This document shows positions 54,965 to 64,000 of a stretch of 64,000 nt of DNA, in pieces. The stretch spans positions 496,001-560,000 of the forward strand of contig NZ_CP091139.2 in the NCBI RefSeq assembly GCF_021582895.2, given 5' to 3'. A program made the position numbers and the translations under genes. The stretch's first letter is position 1; every line of letters begins with the position of its first letter. The notes under the pieces were generated by a model, which made no database searches, had not been told where the DNA came from, and worked only from the letters and a program-made list of their open reading frames with translations. The stretch comes from Microbacterium elymi. GTDB lineage: Bacteria; Actinomycetota; Actinomycetes; Actinomycetales; Microbacteriaceae.

Positions 54965-56524
54965 TCAGAAGGGTGCGGGGTCGCGGGCGAGGGCGTTCGC
55001 AGTGATGGGTTGGAATCTGACGGTGCCGGGTGGTCGGGTGTGGTGGATGCGTCCGGTGGGGGCGGTCCATTCCAGGATCCCGCCGGGCAGCTGGATCACG
55101 GTCCAGTCGGTCTCGTGTTTCAGGGTGTGGTGCCGTTTGCACAGGTGGGCCAGATTGCACAGGCACGTGGTGCCACCGTCGGCGTACGCGGTGGTGTGGT
55201 CGATGTCGCATTTGTGGGCGGGGCGGCGGCAGCCGGGGAACCGGCAGTGCTCATCCCGCACCCGCAACAACAGCCGCTGTCGCTTCGAGGGCCGGTACCG
55301 GTCCACACTGGTCGGGACCCCGGTGCATGGGTCGGTGAACACCCGGGTCCAGACCCGCGCCGTCCCGGCCAGGTCCCGGGCGGTGTCATCATCGATCGCC
55401 CCGAACCCGACCACCTCACCCCCGCCGACCGTTTCGCCGGTCAGGGTGCGGGCCGGGATGGTGACCTGCACCGTCCCGGTGATCGCCCCGAGGTTCTCTC
55501 TCGCCTGCTCTGTGGTGCCGTGCCCGTCCGGGATGTTGGTCAGCAGCAGGTCACAGAACACGTCCGCCATGATCTGCGACCGGGTCCGCTCATCGAACAC
55601 GACCTCCCCAGACCCGGCCTCCCCAGACCCGGCCTCCTCAGACTCGGCCTCCCCAGACTCGGCATCATCGCTGCCGCCGTCCGCGACGCCGTCCGAGTCC
55701 GTGTCCGTGTCGGCGTTGGCACGGTCGCTGTTCGGGTCTGCATCCGCGTTCGCGTCGGCGTCGGCACGGTCGCCGTTCGGGTCTGCCCCGGCGTTCGCAT
55801 CCGCGTTCGCATCCGCGGCTTCGGCTTGGGCTTGGGCTTGGGCGCGGTCGGCGGCGTTCTGTTCGTACAGCTGATCGGCCATCTCCTGCAGCCGGTTCAC
55901 GATCCCGACACCTTGGGCGGTGGGCAGGTCCGCGGTGATCCGGGCAAGCCCCGGCTCCAACTCCCGCACCGTCACCCTCCGGCGTTTCACGGCGTCCCGG
56001 ACCCGCTGCTGGGTGCCTTCCGGGTCCAGCCGGGACACCAGCCCGGACAGCGCCGGCCGCAGCTGGGCCGGGGTCATCTCCCCCGCCATATCCAAAGCGA
56101 CCGCCTCGTACTGACGGCGCACCTGATCGTCCTCGATCACCGCACCGGTCTCCGCGATCAGGGTCGCGTGCTCCGGCCAGATCCGGCCGTCGCTGGCCTC
56201 GCACAGCGTCTGGTAGAACCGGTGGGTCAGGCTCCACGCCTGTGACACCTTCCGCGCCACCTGCCACTCACTGAGCCGCAACGCGGCCGCGACCTCGGCA
56301 TACACCTCCCGCATCCCCAACTGCGACGACGCGATGACCGCCCCATTCCCGTCCCGGACGGCGCGTTCCCGCTCCCGCTCCTCGACCACCCCGCCGACCC
56401 GCTCGAAGAAGAACATCTCCGCCGCGAACGCCCGCGCCGCCAGAGCCCGCGACCCGGTCAGGTCCTCGACCAGCTGATCCAACTCCGACAGCACCGCAGA
56501 CCGGCCCGCAGACGATGATGACAT
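54965..56524 (-). CDS. DUF222/13E12-type HNH endonuclease domain protein
   Basis: A 519-residue member of the actinobacterial 13E12 repeat family. N-terminal DUF222 helices (LRLSEWQVARKVSQAWSLTH) and a C-terminal HNH site: CRFPGCRRPAHKCDIDHTTA and NLAHLCKRHHTLKH. Between them about 85 residues (about 230-315) of Asp/Ala/Glu-rich low complexity, e.g. DADANADADPNSDRANADTD. Intact. The region upstream (56525-56640) is markedly AT-rich. Function of the family is unsettled. Confidence 0.92.
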   Translation of the reverse strand: MSSSSAGRSAVLSELDQLVEDLTGSRALAARAFAAEMFFFERVGGVVEERERERAVRDGNGAVIASSQLGMREVYAEVAAALRLSEWQVARKVSQAWSLTHRFYQTLCEASDGRIWPEHATLIAETGAVIEDDQVRRQYEAVALDMAGEMTPAQLRPALSGLVSRLDPEGTQQRVRDAVKRRRVTVRELEPGLARITADLPTAQGVGIVNRLQEMADQLYEQNAADRAQAQAQAEAADANADANAGADPNGDRADADANADADPNSDRANADTDTDSDGVADGGSDDAESGEAESEEAGSGEAGSGEVVFDERTRSQIMADVFCDLLLTNIPDGHGTTEQARENLGAITGTVQVTIPARTLTGETVGGGEVVGFGAIDDDTARDLAGTARVWTRVFTDPCTGVPTSVDRYRPSKRQRLLLRVRDEHCRFPGCRRPAHKCDIDHTTAYADGGTTCLCNLAHLCKRHHTLKHETDWTVIQLPGGILEWTAPTGRIHHTRPPGTVRFQPITANALARDPAPF

Positions 56525-56796
56525 CTGGTTCCCCTCTCGGCTCGTTGGATCACTGCTGACTGGATCGCTGATTCAATACCTCCATAGTATCGAATCTCTC
56601 TACGCATCACAATACCTTTGCCTCCCTTTTTCAAAAGGGATCGTGGACGCCGTCCATCGACGGCCGCGCGGGCAGCATCCCGTCCCTCAGGTCGTCCATT
56701 CTCGAATATTTGATGCGCGCGAACCGCCGGAACGCGGCATCCTCGGTCCGCGCCGCTCCCCGAGGGCGAGTTGAATGGATGCCGGAAGGGAGAGCA
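56525..56796. promoter_or_regulatory. AT-rich divergent intergenic region
   Basis: 272 nt between the HNH gene and the FMN reductase gene. 56560-56645 is the most AT-rich stretch of the neighbourhood (TTCAATACCTCCATAGTATCGA, CACAATACC, CCCTTTTTCAAAAGGGATCG); CCCTTTT-TCAAAAGGG forms a small palindrome. It likely carries promoters of both genes. Confidence 0.4.
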
Positions 56797-57361
56797 ATGA
56801 TCCGACTCATGATCGTCGTCGCCAGCATCCGGGAGGGGCGCATCGGACTGCCGATCGCCCAGTGGGTGCGCCGGGAGGCGGATCAGGACGCGCGTTTCGA
56901 GCTGGACTGGGCCGATCTCAAGGAGATCGCCCTGCCGCTGATGGACGAGCCGAATCATCCTCGGCTTGCGGCAGTACACGCACGAGACGACCAAGGCGTG
57001 GAGCGCGCGCGTGGACGCCGCCGACGCGTTCATCTTCGTCCAGCCGGAGTACAACTACAGCTATGCGCCCAGCCTGAAGAACGCGCTGGACCATCTGCAC
57101 CAGGAGTGGCGACGCAAGCCCGTGGGCACCGTGAGCTACGGAGGGATCTCGGGCGGCACCCGCGGCGTGGTCGCGCTGCGCCCGGTGCAGCAGGCGCTGG
57201 GGCTGGTCCCCACCAGCGCGAACGTCGAACTCGCGTGGGCGGCACAGCACCTGAATGACGACGGCGAATTCGAGCCCACGGAGAGCAACGAACGGATGCT
57301 GCGCGCCCAGCTCGACGAGATCTCAGCCCTGGACGGGGCGCTGCGCACGTTGCGCGGCTGA
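56797..57361 (+). CDS. NADPH-dependent FMN reductase family protein (apparent frameshift)
   Basis: About 187 residues, flavodoxin-like fold. The flavin/phosphate loop is IVVASIREGRIGLPIAQWVR, and the second signature FVQPEYNYSYAPSLKNALDH with SYGGISGGTRGVVALRPVQQ is typical of NADPH-dependent FMN reductases. An extra T at 56966 (CGGCTTGCGG for CGGCTGCGG) breaks the frame; corrected it reads NHPRLRQYTHETTKAWS. ATG 56797 after GGAAGGGAGAGC. Confidence 0.92.
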
Positions 57362-57400
57362 CCGGGCGCCGCGGGCCGGGCGGCGGCGGCATCCACTCGC

Positions 57401-57467
57401 CGAAACCGGGGATCCGCCGCGAGACCGAGCAGATCGCACTCGGTCTCGACGCGAATCCCCGGTCTCG
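57401..57467. terminator. nested hairpin between convergent genes
   Basis: An inner perfect stem GAGACCGAG/CTCGGTCTC (57421-57429 and 57439-57447) sits inside outer complementary arms around CGAAACCGGGGAT (57401-) and ATCCCCGGTCTCG (to 57467). It lies between the convergent FMN reductase and MFS genes and can serve both. Confidence 0.75.
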
Positions 57468-57532
57468 CCGATACCGTCCGCGTCGCCGACATCCGCGTCG
57501 CCGACCTCCGCGTCAGCCTCAGCGGCGCCGCA

Positions 57533-58791
57533 TCAGCCGAGCGCGCCCGCGGCTCGCCGGCCGCGGGACATGTACAGGCCGGTCAGCGCGGCTCCGGCCA
57601 CGAGCACCGAGCCGCCGATGATCACCGTGAGCGGGATGCCCACCAGGCTCCCCACGACTCCCACGGTCACGCCGCTGAAGGTCTGCATGCCGGGGCCGAA
57701 CATGCTGTAGGCGCCCAGGACCCGGCCGCGCTCGCCCGGCGGCGCCTCGAGCTTGCACGAGCGCCTGCCCGGTCGAGGTGGCCGTGATCTGGGCGACTCC
57801 GGTCAGCACCAAGGCCACCACGGCCACGATCATCGAGCCGGTGAAGGCGAAGAGCACGGCGAAGCCGCCGAACGCCACCGCGCTGACCACCGCAGTGGTC
57901 GGGGTGGGTCGGAACCATCCGCTGGCCTCGAGGAAGAATCCGCCGAGCACCCCGCCGATGCCCAGGGCGAACAGCAGCGCGCCGTAGACGAGCTCGCCGT
58001 CGGTTCCCACCGGCGTCAACCGGGCGCCGAAGACCGGCATCGCGGTCTGCAGCACCGCGCCGATGGTCACCGATGCGAGCGCGGCCAGGATCAGCATTCC
58101 GGTGATGACGTGATTGCGGCGCACCGTTCCCAGCACCCGGAACGAGGCCCACAGCGACACCCGCCCGCTCGCCGGGCTGGCCGACCGGGTGTGTCCGGTG
58201 AACGGGGTGCGCATGAGGAAGATCGTCAGCGGAAGGTAGAACACGATGTTGAAGAAGATGCCGCCGGTGGGCCCGAGCAGCAGCAGGAGCACCGAGCCGA
58301 CCACGGGTCCGAACAGGATCCCGAGGCTGCGGAAGGTCGCGTTGATCCGCACCGCGGACGGCAGCTGCTCGCGGCCGGCGAAGTCGTACAGCATCATCTG
58401 CTCGGCCGGTCCCCACAGGCATCCGGCCAGGCCGTGCACGACCAGGAGCACGCAGGCCTCCCACAGCTCGCAGCGTGCCCGTGAGGAACAGGATGCCCCA
58501 GCACAGCGACACCAGCATGAACAGCACCTGGGCGACCTGGATGATCCGCCGGCAGTCGAACCGCTCGGCCAGACTCCCGGCGTACACCGACAGCAGCAGG
58601 AACGGCAGCCAGTGGCTGACCAGCTGGAACCCGACCAGCACCGGCGAGTGGAACGTGTTCCACAGCACCAGGTAGGTGATGACGTGCTCGATGTTGTCGC
58701 CCATCATCGCCATGCCCGCGCCGACCAGATAGGGCGCGGTCTTCCAGCTGCGCAGGACGCCGAACTTCGGGGCGGAGGCGGGAACGGTCAC
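57533..58791 (-). CDS. MFS transporter (apparent frameshifts)
   Basis: About 418 residues, related to enterobactin-exporter/macrolide-efflux-type MFS proteins. Recognisable: MGDNIEHVITYLVLWNTFHS, LPFLLLSVYAGSLAERFDCR, LGGFFLEASGWF, many hydrophobic helices. Extra bases near 58468 (coding CTGCGAGCTG for CTGCAGCTG) and at 57753 (GTGCAAGCTCG for GTGCAGCTCG) break it; net +2 fits. GTG start at 58791. The corrected C-terminus stops at 57533. Confidence 0.88.
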
Positions 58792-58850
58792 CGCCCCATC
58801 GTGGCAGGGGTGCGGGATGCCGCGGACCGCTGCCGCTCACTGAGTGAGCA

Positions 58851-58876
58851 AGAGCCGGTCCGAACGGACCGGCTCT
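58851..58876 (-). terminator. hairpin terminator after tRNA-Arg
   Basis: AGAGCCGGTCC, loop GAAC, GGACCGGCTCT: perfect 11-bp stem beginning 6 nt past the tRNA 3' end on the minus strand. Confidence 0.8.
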
Positions 58877-58881
58877 GCGGA

Positions 58882-58957
58882 TGGTGCCCCCGACAGGAAT
58901 CGAACCTGCGACCTTTGGTACCGGAAACCAACGCTCTATCCCCTGAGCTACGGAGGC
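58882..58957 (-). tRNA. tRNA-Arg (anticodon CCG)
   Basis: Full cloverleaf on the reverse strand: acceptor GCCTCCG/CGGGGGC, D arm GCTCAGGGGATAGAGC, anticodon arm TTGGT-TTCCGGT-ACCAA reading CCG, T arm GCAGGTTCGATTCCTGT, discriminator A and an encoded 3' CCA (58882-58884). Decodes CGG, a frequent Arg codon in this GC-rich genome. Confidence 0.96.
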
Positions 58958-58996
58958 GCACCGGTCAAGACTATCAGTGCGGAACGCGCCCTCCCG

Positions 58997-59708
58997 TCAC
59001 GCGCGCAGGTACGCGAGGTCGCGGATGTCGCGGCCCCGCGCGAGCCCCTTCCGCTCGAACGCGGTCATCACCCGGCCGTCGAAACGCGCCGCCCAGTCCC
59101 CCTCGAACGCACGACGGAAGCCGGGTGCGGCATCCATCACGACCACCATCTGCCGGGCGTAGTCCTCCCAGTCGGTGGCCAGCCGCAGCGTCCCGCCGAC
59201 GCGCAGCGATACGGCGGCGATGCCGGCGAACTCGGCGGTGACGAGGCGCCGCTTGGTGTGCCGCTTCTTGTGCCACGGGTCCGGGAAGAAGATCCACAGC
59301 TCGTCGACGGATGCCGGGGGCGAGATGCCGCAGCACTTCGGGCGCGTTCGCCTCGACCAGGCGCAGGTTGTCGACCCCGGCGACGTCCGCGTCGCGCATG
59401 GTGCGGGCCAGGCCCGCGGTGAACACCTCCACCGCGAGGAAGTCCACCTCGGGGCGCGCCGCGGCGGCATGCACGATCGCGTGCCCCTGGCCCGATCCGA
59501 TCTCCACGATCAAGGGGGCCGAGCGTCCGTACACCTGGGCGGGGTCGATGCGCGCGTCCGGCGCCACACTGGTCGCGGCCGCGTCGCGCGGCACCGGCAG
59601 CAGGTAGCGGGGCGACAGCTCGGTCCACGCGCGCTCCTGCCCGTCGCTCATCCGCCCGCCGCGGCGCACGAACGAGACCGGCTTCTCGCGGTAGGTGCGC
59701 GGTTCCAT
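58997..59708 (-). CDS. trmB: tRNA (guanine-N7-)-methyltransferase (apparent frameshift)
   Basis: About 236 residues; methylates G46 of tRNA using SAM. SAM site PLIVEIGSGQGHAIVHAAAA, VEVFTAGLARTMRDAD, and the TrmB signature ELWIFFPDPWHKKRHTKRRL. An extra base near 59328 (coding CATCTCGCCCC for CATCTGCCCC) breaks the frame before PASVDELW. Start ATG 59708 chosen for the GAGG upstream; an in-frame GTG at 59717 is the alternative. Adjacent to tRNA-Arg. Confidence 0.94.
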
Positions 59709-59777
59709 GTCAGACACGCCTCAAGGGTATGCGGCGCCCGATCCCGCACGGTCACACGGCGTCGTCACGCGGTGGCG

Positions 59778-60611
59778 TCATGCGGTGACGAAGTCGATGA
59801 GCTCCTCCACCCGACCCAGCAGCGCCGGTTCCAGATCGCGGAACGAGTGGACCTTGGACAGGATGTGCTGCCAGGCCCTGGCGATGTCGGCCTGGTCGTC
59901 GGCCGGCCACCCGAAGGCCCGGCAGACGCCGACCTTCCATTCGATCCCGCGCGGAATCTGCGGCCAGGCGGCGATCCCGAGGGCGGCCGGGGTCACGCAC
60001 TGCCAGACATCCACGAACGGATGCCCGACGATGCGCAGATGCGCGCCGTGCGGGCCGCGCTCGATCGCCTCGGCGATGCGCGACTCCTTCGAACCGCGCA
60101 CGAGGTGATCCACGAGCACGCCGTAGCGGCGCGCCGGCGAGGGCGGGTCCTCGCGCAGCGCGGCATCGAGCAGGTCGACGCCCTGCAGGTACTCGACCAC
60201 CACGCCTTCGGCGCGCAGGTCGTCGCCCCAGACCTTCTCGACCAGCTCGGCGTCGTGCCGCCCCTCCACGAAGATGCGGCTGGCGCGCGCGACCCGTGCG
60301 CGCTCGTTCCCCGCGACGAACGAACCGGATGCCGTGCGTCGAGGTCCGCTCGACGGCGTCGCCGTCGGCGCAGTCAGGATCACCGGCTCCCCGTCGACGA
60401 GGAAGCCCGGTCCCAGCGGGAACACGCGGCGGCGGCCGTGGCGGTCCTCCAGCTCGGCGAGCCCGCCGGACAGCGACACCACCGCACCGCAGAACCCGTC
60501 CTCGGCGACTTCCACGACGGTGTCGCGGACCGCCTCCACGCGCGGCAGCTCGCGCTGGAACTGCCGACGCCATCCGCCGGCCAGCACATCGGCTCCGTAG
60601 CGGTCGTCCAT
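59778..60611 (-). CDS. DUF3097 family protein
   Basis: A 277-residue actinobacterial protein of unknown function. Family features: MDDRYGADVLAGGWR start, RIFVEGRHDAELVEKVWGDD (a toprim-like EGRHD acidic loop), EYLQGVDLLD and LRIVGHPFVDVWQCVTPAAL. The EGxxD...D pattern resembles a Toprim nuclease/primase-type metal site, but this is inference. Intact. Follows upstream of trmB on the same strand. Confidence 0.93.
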   Translation of the reverse strand: MDDRYGADVLAGGWRRQFQRELPRVEAVRDTVVEVAEDGFCGAVVSLSGGLAELEDRHGRRRVFPLGPGFLVDGEPVILTAPTATPSSGPRRTASGSFVAGNERARVARASRIFVEGRHDAELVEKVWGDDLRAEGVVVEYLQGVDLLDAALREDPPSPARRYGVLVDHLVRGSKESRIAEAIERGPHGAHLRIVGHPFVDVWQCVTPAALGIAAWPQIPRGIEWKVGVCRAFGWPADDQADIARAWQHILSKVHSFRDLEPALLGRVEELIDFVTA

Positions 60612-60742
60612 GTCGCCTCCCGAATCGGCGAGCCTATCCGGATCGGGGCCGCAGCGGCGAAGCGACGCGCCCTCTACCGCAGCGTCGCACAGTCTGAATA
60701 GACTCGCCGTCAGGGCTGTCCGCCCGGTGGGAAGGGAGACCG

Positions 60743-62732
60743 ATGCGCGTTCGTCGGATCGTGGCCGGTCTCGTGGCGTGCGCCGCGCTGATCCTCGCCC
60801 CGGCCGCGGCGTTCGCGACCGATCCGGTCACGCTCGGCCAGGACTACGTGCTCGACGACGCCGGGGCGCTGACCGCATCACAGCACGATGACGCCGAGCA
60901 GGCCGCGCAGAAGTTCGCCGACGACACCGACATGAACCTCTGGGTCGTCTACGTCGACGAGTTCACCTCGCCGTCGGACGCCGAAGGATGGGCGAACCAG
61001 ACCGCGAGCCAGAACGGCCTCGGCCCGAACCAGTATCTGCTGGCGGTCGCGGTGACCTCGCGCCAGTTCTATCTGTCCGGCGATTCGTCCGGCCCGGTCT
61101 CCACCGAGGCGCTCGGCACCATCGAGCAGCAGCGGATCCAGCCGGCGCTGGCCTCCGAGGACTGGGCGGGGGCGGTCACGGCGGCCACCGCGGGTCTGGC
61201 CGACGCCGCCTCCGGCGGATCCGGGGCGGCCGACGGCTCCAGCGGCTCCGGGGGCGGCGTGCTCACCGTCATCCTGATCATCGTCGTCGTGGTCGTGGCG
61301 ATCGTGCTCGTCATCGTGCTCGTGCGCTCCCGGCGGCGCAAGGCCGCAGCCGGCACGAGCGGCCCGGCGCTGCGAGCGGCTCGATCTGAAGGAGCTGGTG
61401 CGTCGCGCCGGATCGGCACTGGTGCAGACCGACGACGCCCTGCGCACGAGTGAGCAGGAACTGGGCTTCGCCCGCGCGCAGTTCGGCGACGACGCGACCG
61501 GCGAGTTCGCCGCCGCGCTCGCCCAGGCCAAGGCCAACCTCGACGCGGCCTTCGCCCTGAAGCAGAAGCTCGACGACGCGACCGAGGACACCGAGGAGCG
61601 CAGCGCGCCTGGAACGCGCAGATCATCCAGCTGTGCGAGGAGTCGAACAAGAGCCTGGACGAGAAGGCCGCCGCCTTCGACGAGCTTGCGCAAGCTGGAG
61701 CAGAACGCGCCCGAGGCGCTCGACCGGGTGCACAGGCAGCGCGAGGACGCACAGGCGGCGATGGATGCCGCGGCCGCCCGCCTGCAACGCTCACCGCCGA
61801 ATACGCCCCCGAGGCCCTGACCACCGTCACCGACAACATCGCGCAGGCCCAGCAGCGCCTCGCGTTCGCCGACGAGCAGCTCGCCGCCGCCGCGCAGGCC
61901 ATCGCGGCGGGCGAGGGCGGCCAGGCGGCCGTCGCGATCCGCGCGGCCGAGCAGGCCGCCGACCAGGCGCAGCCGCTGGAGGCGGCCATCGGCAAGCTCG
62001 GCGACGACCTGGCCGCCGGGCAGCAGCAGGCGGCCGCGCTGATCCAGGAGCTGGAGGGCGACATCGCCACGGCGTCGGGGCTGCCCGACGCCGACGGCCA
62101 GGTGGCCGCGGCGGTCACGGCCGCGCAGGCGCAGGTCGAGGCGGCCCGCGCCGACATCGCGAGCGCGCAGAAGCGCCCCCTCGCCACGTTGAAGGGCTTG
62201 GAGGCGGTCAACGCGCAGATCGACCAGGTGGTCGCCGGCGCGCGCGACGCCCAGGCACGGCGCCGCCGGGCCGAGCAGATGCTCGGGCAGACGATCAACC
62301 AAGCCCAGGCGCAGGTCTCGGCCGCCGAGGACTATGTCACCGCGCGGCGCGGCGCGATCGGCGCCGACGCCCGCACCCGGCTCGCACAGGCCGGGGCCGA
62401 ACTCGTGCAGGCGCAGCAGCTGCAATCGACCGACCCGGATCAGGCCCTGCAGGCACGCCCAGCGTGCCGACCAGCTGGCCGGGCTCGCCCTGCAGGGGGC
62501 TCAGAGCGACGTCGGCGGTTTCGGCGGAGCCGGACTCGGCGGATCCGGAGGCGGCGGCAATATGCTCGGCGCCATGCTGGGCGGGATCGTGATCAACTCC
62601 CTGCTCAGCGGCGGCGGACGCCGTGGCGGCTTCGGCGGCGGGTTCGGCGGCGGCGGGGGTGGCGGCGGGTTCTCCGCCGGCAGCTTCGGCGGCGGCGGCA
62701 CCCGCGGCCGGCGAGGAGGCGGTCGCTTCTGA
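60743..62732 (+). CDS. secreted TPM-domain protein with membrane anchor and coiled coil (apparent frameshifts)
   Basis: About 660 residues. Signal peptide VAGLVACAALILAPAAAFA, an extracytoplasmic TPM domain (YVLDDAGALTASQHDDAEQA, WVVYVDEFTSPSDAEGWANQ), a membrane helix (VLTVILIIVVVVVAIVLVIV), a long Ala/Gln-rich coiled coil, and a Gly-rich tail (GGGFGGGGGGGGFSAGSFGG). Frames shift near 61374, 61608, 61686 (GCTTGCGC), 61790 and 62452. Directly upstream of a pspA-like gene, a known pairing in actinobacteria. Probably envelope-stress related. Confidence 0.88.
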
Positions 62733-62800
62733 ACCTGCCCAGCTCTCCCCCGCCCGTGCCCGCAACGACCTGACACGACCCTTCAGGAAAGGAACACCCG

Positions 62801-63586
62801 ATGGCAAAGCAGTCCATCTTCGGCCGGATCTCCACGCTCCTGCGTGCGAACATCAACGCGATGCTCGATTCCGCCGAGGACCCGCGCAAGATGCTCGACC
62901 AGCTCGTGCGCGACTACACGAACAACATCGCCGATGCCGAGACGGCCATCGCCGAGACGATCGGCAATCTGCGTCTGCTCGAGCGCGACCACGAAGAGGA
63001 TGTCCAGGCCGCCGCCGACTGGGCAGGCAAGGCGCTTGCAGCCAGCAAGAAGGCCGACCAGCTGCGCGGGTCCGGGCACACCGCCGAGGCGGACAAGTTC
63101 GACAATCTCGCCAAGGTCGCCCTGCAGCGCCAGATCCAGTCCGAGAGCGAGGCGAAGTCCGCCGAGCCGCAGCTGGCCGCGCAGAACAAGACCGTCGAAC
63201 AGCTCAAGGACGGGCTGAACGGCATGAAGCAGAAGCTCGGCGAGCTCAAGGCCAAGTCGGCCGAGCTGATCGCCCGGCAGAAGACGGCCGAGGCCCAGAA
63301 CAAGGTCGCGGATGCCGTCAAGTCGATCGACGTGATGGACCCGACCAGCGACCTGGGTCGCTTCGAGGAGAAGATCCGCCGCGAGGAGGCCCTCGCCCAG
63401 GGTAAGCAGGAGCTGGCGGCCTCGAGCCTGGACGCCCAGTTCAACCAGCTGGACGACATGGGCGAGCTCACCGAGGTCGAGGCGCGGCTGGCCGCGCTGA
63501 AGGCCGGGGACGCTCCCGCCGTGGCGGCCGCCCCCGCCCAGAACGCGATCGACGCGCCGTCCGCGCCGTACACCCCCGGCTCCTGA
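62801..63586 (+). CDS. PspA/IM30 (ESCRT-III-like) family protein
   Basis: A 261-residue, almost entirely helical membrane-remodelling protein: MAKQSIFGRISTLLRANINA (amphipathic helix a), LDSAEDPRKMLDQLVRDYTN, then long coiled coil to about 220 and an Ala/Pro-rich tail. Binds and repairs the cytoplasmic membrane under stress. ATG 62801 after CAGGAAAGGAACACCCG. Intact. 68 nt after the TPM gene. Confidence 0.96.
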   Translation: MAKQSIFGRISTLLRANINAMLDSAEDPRKMLDQLVRDYTNNIADAETAIAETIGNLRLLERDHEEDVQAAADWAGKALAASKKADQLRGSGHTAEADKFDNLAKVALQRQIQSESEAKSAEPQLAAQNKTVEQLKDGLNGMKQKLGELKAKSAELIARQKTAEAQNKVADAVKSIDVMDPTSDLGRFEEKIRREEALAQGKQELAASSLDAQFNQLDDMGELTEVEARLAALKAGDAPAVAAAPAQNAIDAPSAPYTPGS

Positions 63587-63641
63587 GCCGGACCGCGGCG
63601 CCGGGTATCCTCGCGATGGTCGGCGCCGCCAGGAGGTCACG

Positions 63642-64000
63642 ATGACCCGATTCCTCGTCGTCCCCCAATGGCAGGGGTCGAGTTCGTCGCGCGCGATGCA
63701 AGCTGATCGACGGCGCCACGGCCATCGCCGGCGACCTGCCCCGGTCCGCCTGCCTGACGGTGGACGTCCCGATGGAGGCGGGCGAGTCCCTGGACTCCGG
63801 GGTCCACCGGCTCAGCGCCCTGCAGCACTCCGCTCGCGCGCAGCTGACGGCGCTGGCCGACATCGACGAGCCGGTGCTGACGGTCGGCGGCGACGCCGGG
63901 GTGGCCACGACGGCGGCGCTGGCCGCGATCGGCGCCACCGGTGGCGCGCCCGATCCGGACGCGGTCGTGGTGTGGTTCAGCGCCCATGCCGGGTTGCACG
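63642..64000 (+). CDS. arginase-superfamily protein with altered metal motifs (partial; apparent frameshift)
   Basis: The visible about 119 residues fit an arginase-fold protein: MTRFLVVPQWQGS start, VLTVGGDAGVATTAALAAIG where arginases have GGDHS, and VVVWFSAHAGLH where they have DAHxD. Several Mn ligands thus look replaced (His to Ala, Asp to Ser/Gly), so catalysis as arginase is doubtful. An extra A at 63700 (GATGCAAGCTG for GATGCAGCTG) breaks the frame early. ATG 63642 after CCAGGAGGTCACG. Runs off the right edge. Confidence 0.7.
   Translation, partial: MTRFLVVPQWQGSSSSRAMQADRRRHGHRRRPAPVRLPDGGRPDGGGRVPGLRGPPAQRPAALRSRAADGAGRHRRAGADGRRRRRGGHDGGAGRDRRHRWRARSGRGRGVVQRPCRVA

Overview
This window reads as a chromosomal segment of a high-GC Gram-positive actinobacterium, most likely Microbacteriaceae and Microbacterium-like. 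The evidence is the very GC-rich codon use, the constant GGATGCC/GGCATCC words, a class Ib ribonucleotide reductase, an Lsr2 protein, a 13E12/DUF222-type HNH protein, an ECF42 sigma factor with a DGPF partner, and a lysA-hom-thrC-thrB-rho-prfA block. I see no rRNA, insertion sequence, prophage, integrase or CRISPR array. Two tRNA genes are present: Ala(CGC) and Arg(CCG).

Layout. 1-2.6 kb: partial MarR regulator, a small membrane protein, and an ECF42 sigma factor coupled to a YCII/DGPF protein. 2.6-6.5 kb: nrdHIEF behind a pair of NrdR-like boxes. 6.8-10.5 kb: MFS transporter, a CsoR/RcnR-type repressor, DUF445 protein and SixA-like phosphatase. 10.5-17.2 kb: a complete histidine-utilisation cluster (hutG and an unknown partner facing hutHUI, with an IclR regulator). 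17.2-20.1 kb: two DUF559 nuclease-like paralogues around a YbaK deacylase, each followed by a long hairpin. 20.2-32.8 kb: Leu/Val dehydrogenase, acyl-CoA ligase, FHA, RibD-like, GNAT, galU, folate cyclo-ligase, FmdB, mscL, a very large SF1-helicase-like protein and an alkyltransferase-like protein. 32.8-33.8 kb: about 1 kb of non-coding, low-complexity repeat mosaic running straight into the start codon of a LuxR/GAF regulator that is followed by lsr2. 35.2-41.9 kb: a tightly overlapping seven-gene operon, Liv-type ABC transporter plus FMN monooxygenase, CMD protein and AhpD-like protein; I regard this as the best candidate for an undescribed catabolic system. 42.1-54.9 kb: cysK-cysE, prfA, rho, the threonine/lysine genes and argS. 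55-64 kb: HNH protein, NADPH-FMN reductase, MFS, trmB, DUF3097, TPM-domain protein, PspA and a partial arginase-fold protein.

A dominant property of the sequence is damage to reading frames. About 40 of about 64 genes, including essential ones (nrdE, argS, rho, galU, livK, thrB, thrC), carry 1-2 nt indels. Most lie at, or directly beside, a GCTGC or GCAGC word (typically read here as GCTTGC or GCAAGC), and the rest in G/C homopolymers. Removing them restores full-length, family-consistent proteins, and the overall gene lengths agree with the inferred indels modulo 3. I therefore annotate these as single CDS spans with apparent frameshifts, most probably consensus or basecalling errors, perhaps at a modified GCWGC-type motif, rather than as pseudogenes.
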